Below, one piece after another: positions 13,621-14,597 of a stretch of 14,597 nucleotides of DNA. The stretch's first letter is position 1, and each line of letters begins with the position of its first letter. Under the pieces are notes generated by a model. That model saw only the letters and a program-made list of their open reading frames with translations, was not told the origin of the DNA and searched no databases. A program made the translations under genes and the position numbers. Location of the stretch: positions 1 to 14,597 of the forward strand of contig JAEUMU010000029.1 in NCBI GenBank assembly GCA_016791325.1. The letters run 5' to 3'. The DNA comes from Hyphomonadaceae bacterium (GTDB lineage Bacteria > Pseudomonadota > Alphaproteobacteria > Caulobacterales > Aquidulcibacteraceae).

Positions 13621-14597
13621 ATGTCGAAGAAGAACCGTTCGCGTTTGCTTGCCGTTACCGCGCTTTCTGGCGTGGCTTCACTTATCGGCGCTGGCGGCGC
13701 CCAGGCGCAGCAAATCATCCTCGACCAGGACGGCGAGTCCGCCACTGTCAGCGATAGCCGCTCCGGTAATCCCGCGGTTCTGATTACGGGCGACAACACA
13801 TCGCTCACCGTGAACGCGGGGGGCGTGCTGACTGGCACCGGCAATTACCAAGAGCTGCCGCCCGCTTTCGCCACTCCCTACACCGCGGGCCAAGGGGGCG
13901 TGAACCTGCTGAGCGGCGCGGTGGGCGGCACGATCCGCGTCAACGCCGGCGGCCGCATCGTCGGCGCCAATTACGGGATCACGACGCCCGACGTGGTGAA
14001 TTCCAATCCCTATGCGCCGGGCAGCGTCAATATCGTCAATCACGGCGAGATTTGGGGTAACGCGAACGACGGTATTCGCATGGCCAATTATGGCTCGCTG
14101 GTGAACACCGGCTCCATCGTTGGCGCGCGCCTCATCGATGAGCCCACTGGCGCGAATTATCTGGGCTCCCTCGGCGACGGCGTCTCAAGTTACCTCAACG
14201 GCACGTTCGTCATCACCGATTACCCGGCGGACGGGGTTCACTATCGCATCGACAACTCTGGCACGATCGATGGCCGCCGCTTTGGCGTCATCATCAGCGG
14301 CGGTGGCGAGGTGACGAATTCCGGCACGGTCCACGGCGACATGAGCGGCGTCTTAATTCAAACGACCAACCTGTTCGGCGGCGCCAATATCCTGTTGTTC
14401 CCATTTCAGCGCAGTTCGCTCGTCAACACAGGGACGATCACCGGGCGCTTCCAGAACGGCGCGGATGTTCGCTCGCTGGCGTTCGAGGATGATGTGTTCT
14501 CGGTCGATCTCGCCGCGCTCGATCTTGAAAACCTCGACTATTTCGACACCTACGACGCCTCAAGCGCCTATTCTCTGCTCGACAATAGCGGTTTGAT
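13621..14597 (+). CDS. Autotransporter-like secreted beta-solenoid protein, 3' end outside the window
   Basis: The frame stays open from ATG at 13621 to the right edge, about 325 codons. GAGGG lies eight bases upstream. Residues 1-29 look like a Sec signal peptide: a basic start (MSKKNRSR), a hydrophobic core, and AQA before the predicted cut at 29/30. The mature part is rich in Gly, Asn, Thr, Val and Ile, has no cysteine in the visible portion, and repeats a loose N-x-G-x-I-x-G pattern: VNAGGRIVGANYGI, VNHGEIWGNANDGI, VNTGSIVGA, DNSGTIDGRRFGV, TNSGTVHGDMSGV, VNTGTITG. This is typical of beta-helical passenger domains of type V autotransporters. The beta-barrel that would prove it lies beyond the edge. 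A surface or secreted adhesin-like role is inferred. Confidence 0.85.
   Translation, partial: MSKKNRSRLLAVTALSGVASLIGAGGAQAQQIILDQDGESATVSDSRSGNPAVLITGDNTSLTVNAGGVLTGTGNYQELPPAFATPYTAGQGGVNLLSGAVGGTIRVNAGGRIVGANYGITTPDVVNSNPYAPGSVNIVNHGEIWGNANDGIRMANYGSLVNTGSIVGARLIDEPTGANYLGSLGDGVSSYLNGTFVITDYPADGVHYRIDNSGTIDGRRFGVIISGGGEVTNSGTVHGDMSGVLIQTTNLFGGANILLFPFQRSSLVNTGTITGRFQNGADVRSLAFEDDVFSVDLAALDLENLDYFDTYDASSAYSLLDNSGL

Noticed and set aside
13678..14043. 121-codon minus-strand open frame inside the autotransporter-like gene
   Set aside because: The opposite strand has a signal peptide, ribosome site and solenoid repeats; this frame has none of these.
1..14597. CRISPR array, insertion sequence, prophage, tRNA or defence island
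   Set aside because: No spaced direct repeats, transposase or integrase motifs, tRNA-like cloverleaf or defence-gene motifs were seen. The gene content is metabolic and housekeeping.

Overview
The window reads as ordinary, densely packed chromosome of a G+C-rich alphaproteobacterium, possibly a Caulobacterales/Hyphomonadaceae-type organism. The evidence is a four-gene-type succinate dehydrogenase operon, a mesaconyl-CoA hydratase of the ethylmalonyl-CoA pathway type, a malyl/citramalyl-CoA lyase family protein, and strongly GC-skewed codon third positions. The genus is an inference. I see no insertion sequence, prophage, CRISPR array, tRNA or rRNA.

Layout. (1) 17-2612, minus strand: sdhC-sdhD-sdhA, with sdhB expected just beyond the left edge. 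A good sigma-70-like promoter (TTGACA-16-TAATCT) lies in front of sdhC. (2) 2718-6785, minus strand: CoA-ester lyase (CitE/Mcl family), DCC/DUF393 protein, saccharopine-dehydrogenase-like/DUF4166 protein, mesaconyl-CoA hydratase. The last three genes are joined by 4-base stop/start overlaps, so two proteins of unknown role sit between two enzymes of C4/C5 CoA-ester metabolism. (3) 6826-8786, plus strand: pyridoxal kinase coupled to a class C beta-lactamase-like serine hydrolase, divergent from the lyase with only 40 bases between start codons. (4) 8771-10110, minus strand: GNAT acetyltransferase coupled to a RarD-type EamA permease. The permease gene converges on and overlaps the hydrolase gene by 16 bases. 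(5) 10232-11263, minus strand: aspartate-semialdehyde dehydrogenase. Divergent from it, 11378-11875 plus strand, is a three-helix membrane protein resembling the RipA family. (6) 11897-12457, minus strand: a RimJ/RimL-type acetyltransferase. It converges on the membrane protein gene across a 14-bp perfect stem-loop. (7) 12589-13185, minus strand: rplU-rpmA, with a promoter, a 5' leader stem-loop and a classical intrinsic terminator. (8) 13621 to the right edge, plus strand: the N-terminal part of a large secreted, autotransporter-like beta-solenoid protein.

How they work together. The left half is central carbon metabolism. The hydratase and lyase handle mesaconyl-, methylmalyl- and malyl-CoA type intermediates, whose products (glyoxylate, propionyl-CoA leading to succinyl-CoA, malate) enter the TCA cycle next to succinate dehydrogenase. 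The right half is a set of unrelated housekeeping genes (lysine/threonine/methionine precursor supply, ribosomal proteins L21 and L27) followed by a surface protein.

Most of the window is conventional. The items most worth a second look are the DCC-DUF4166 pair inside the mesaconyl-CoA operon, a shared arrangement in which rplU and asd transcripts would start with a GC stem-loop, the symmetric elements upstream of the autotransporter-like gene, and the strong bidirectional hairpin at 11856-11890.
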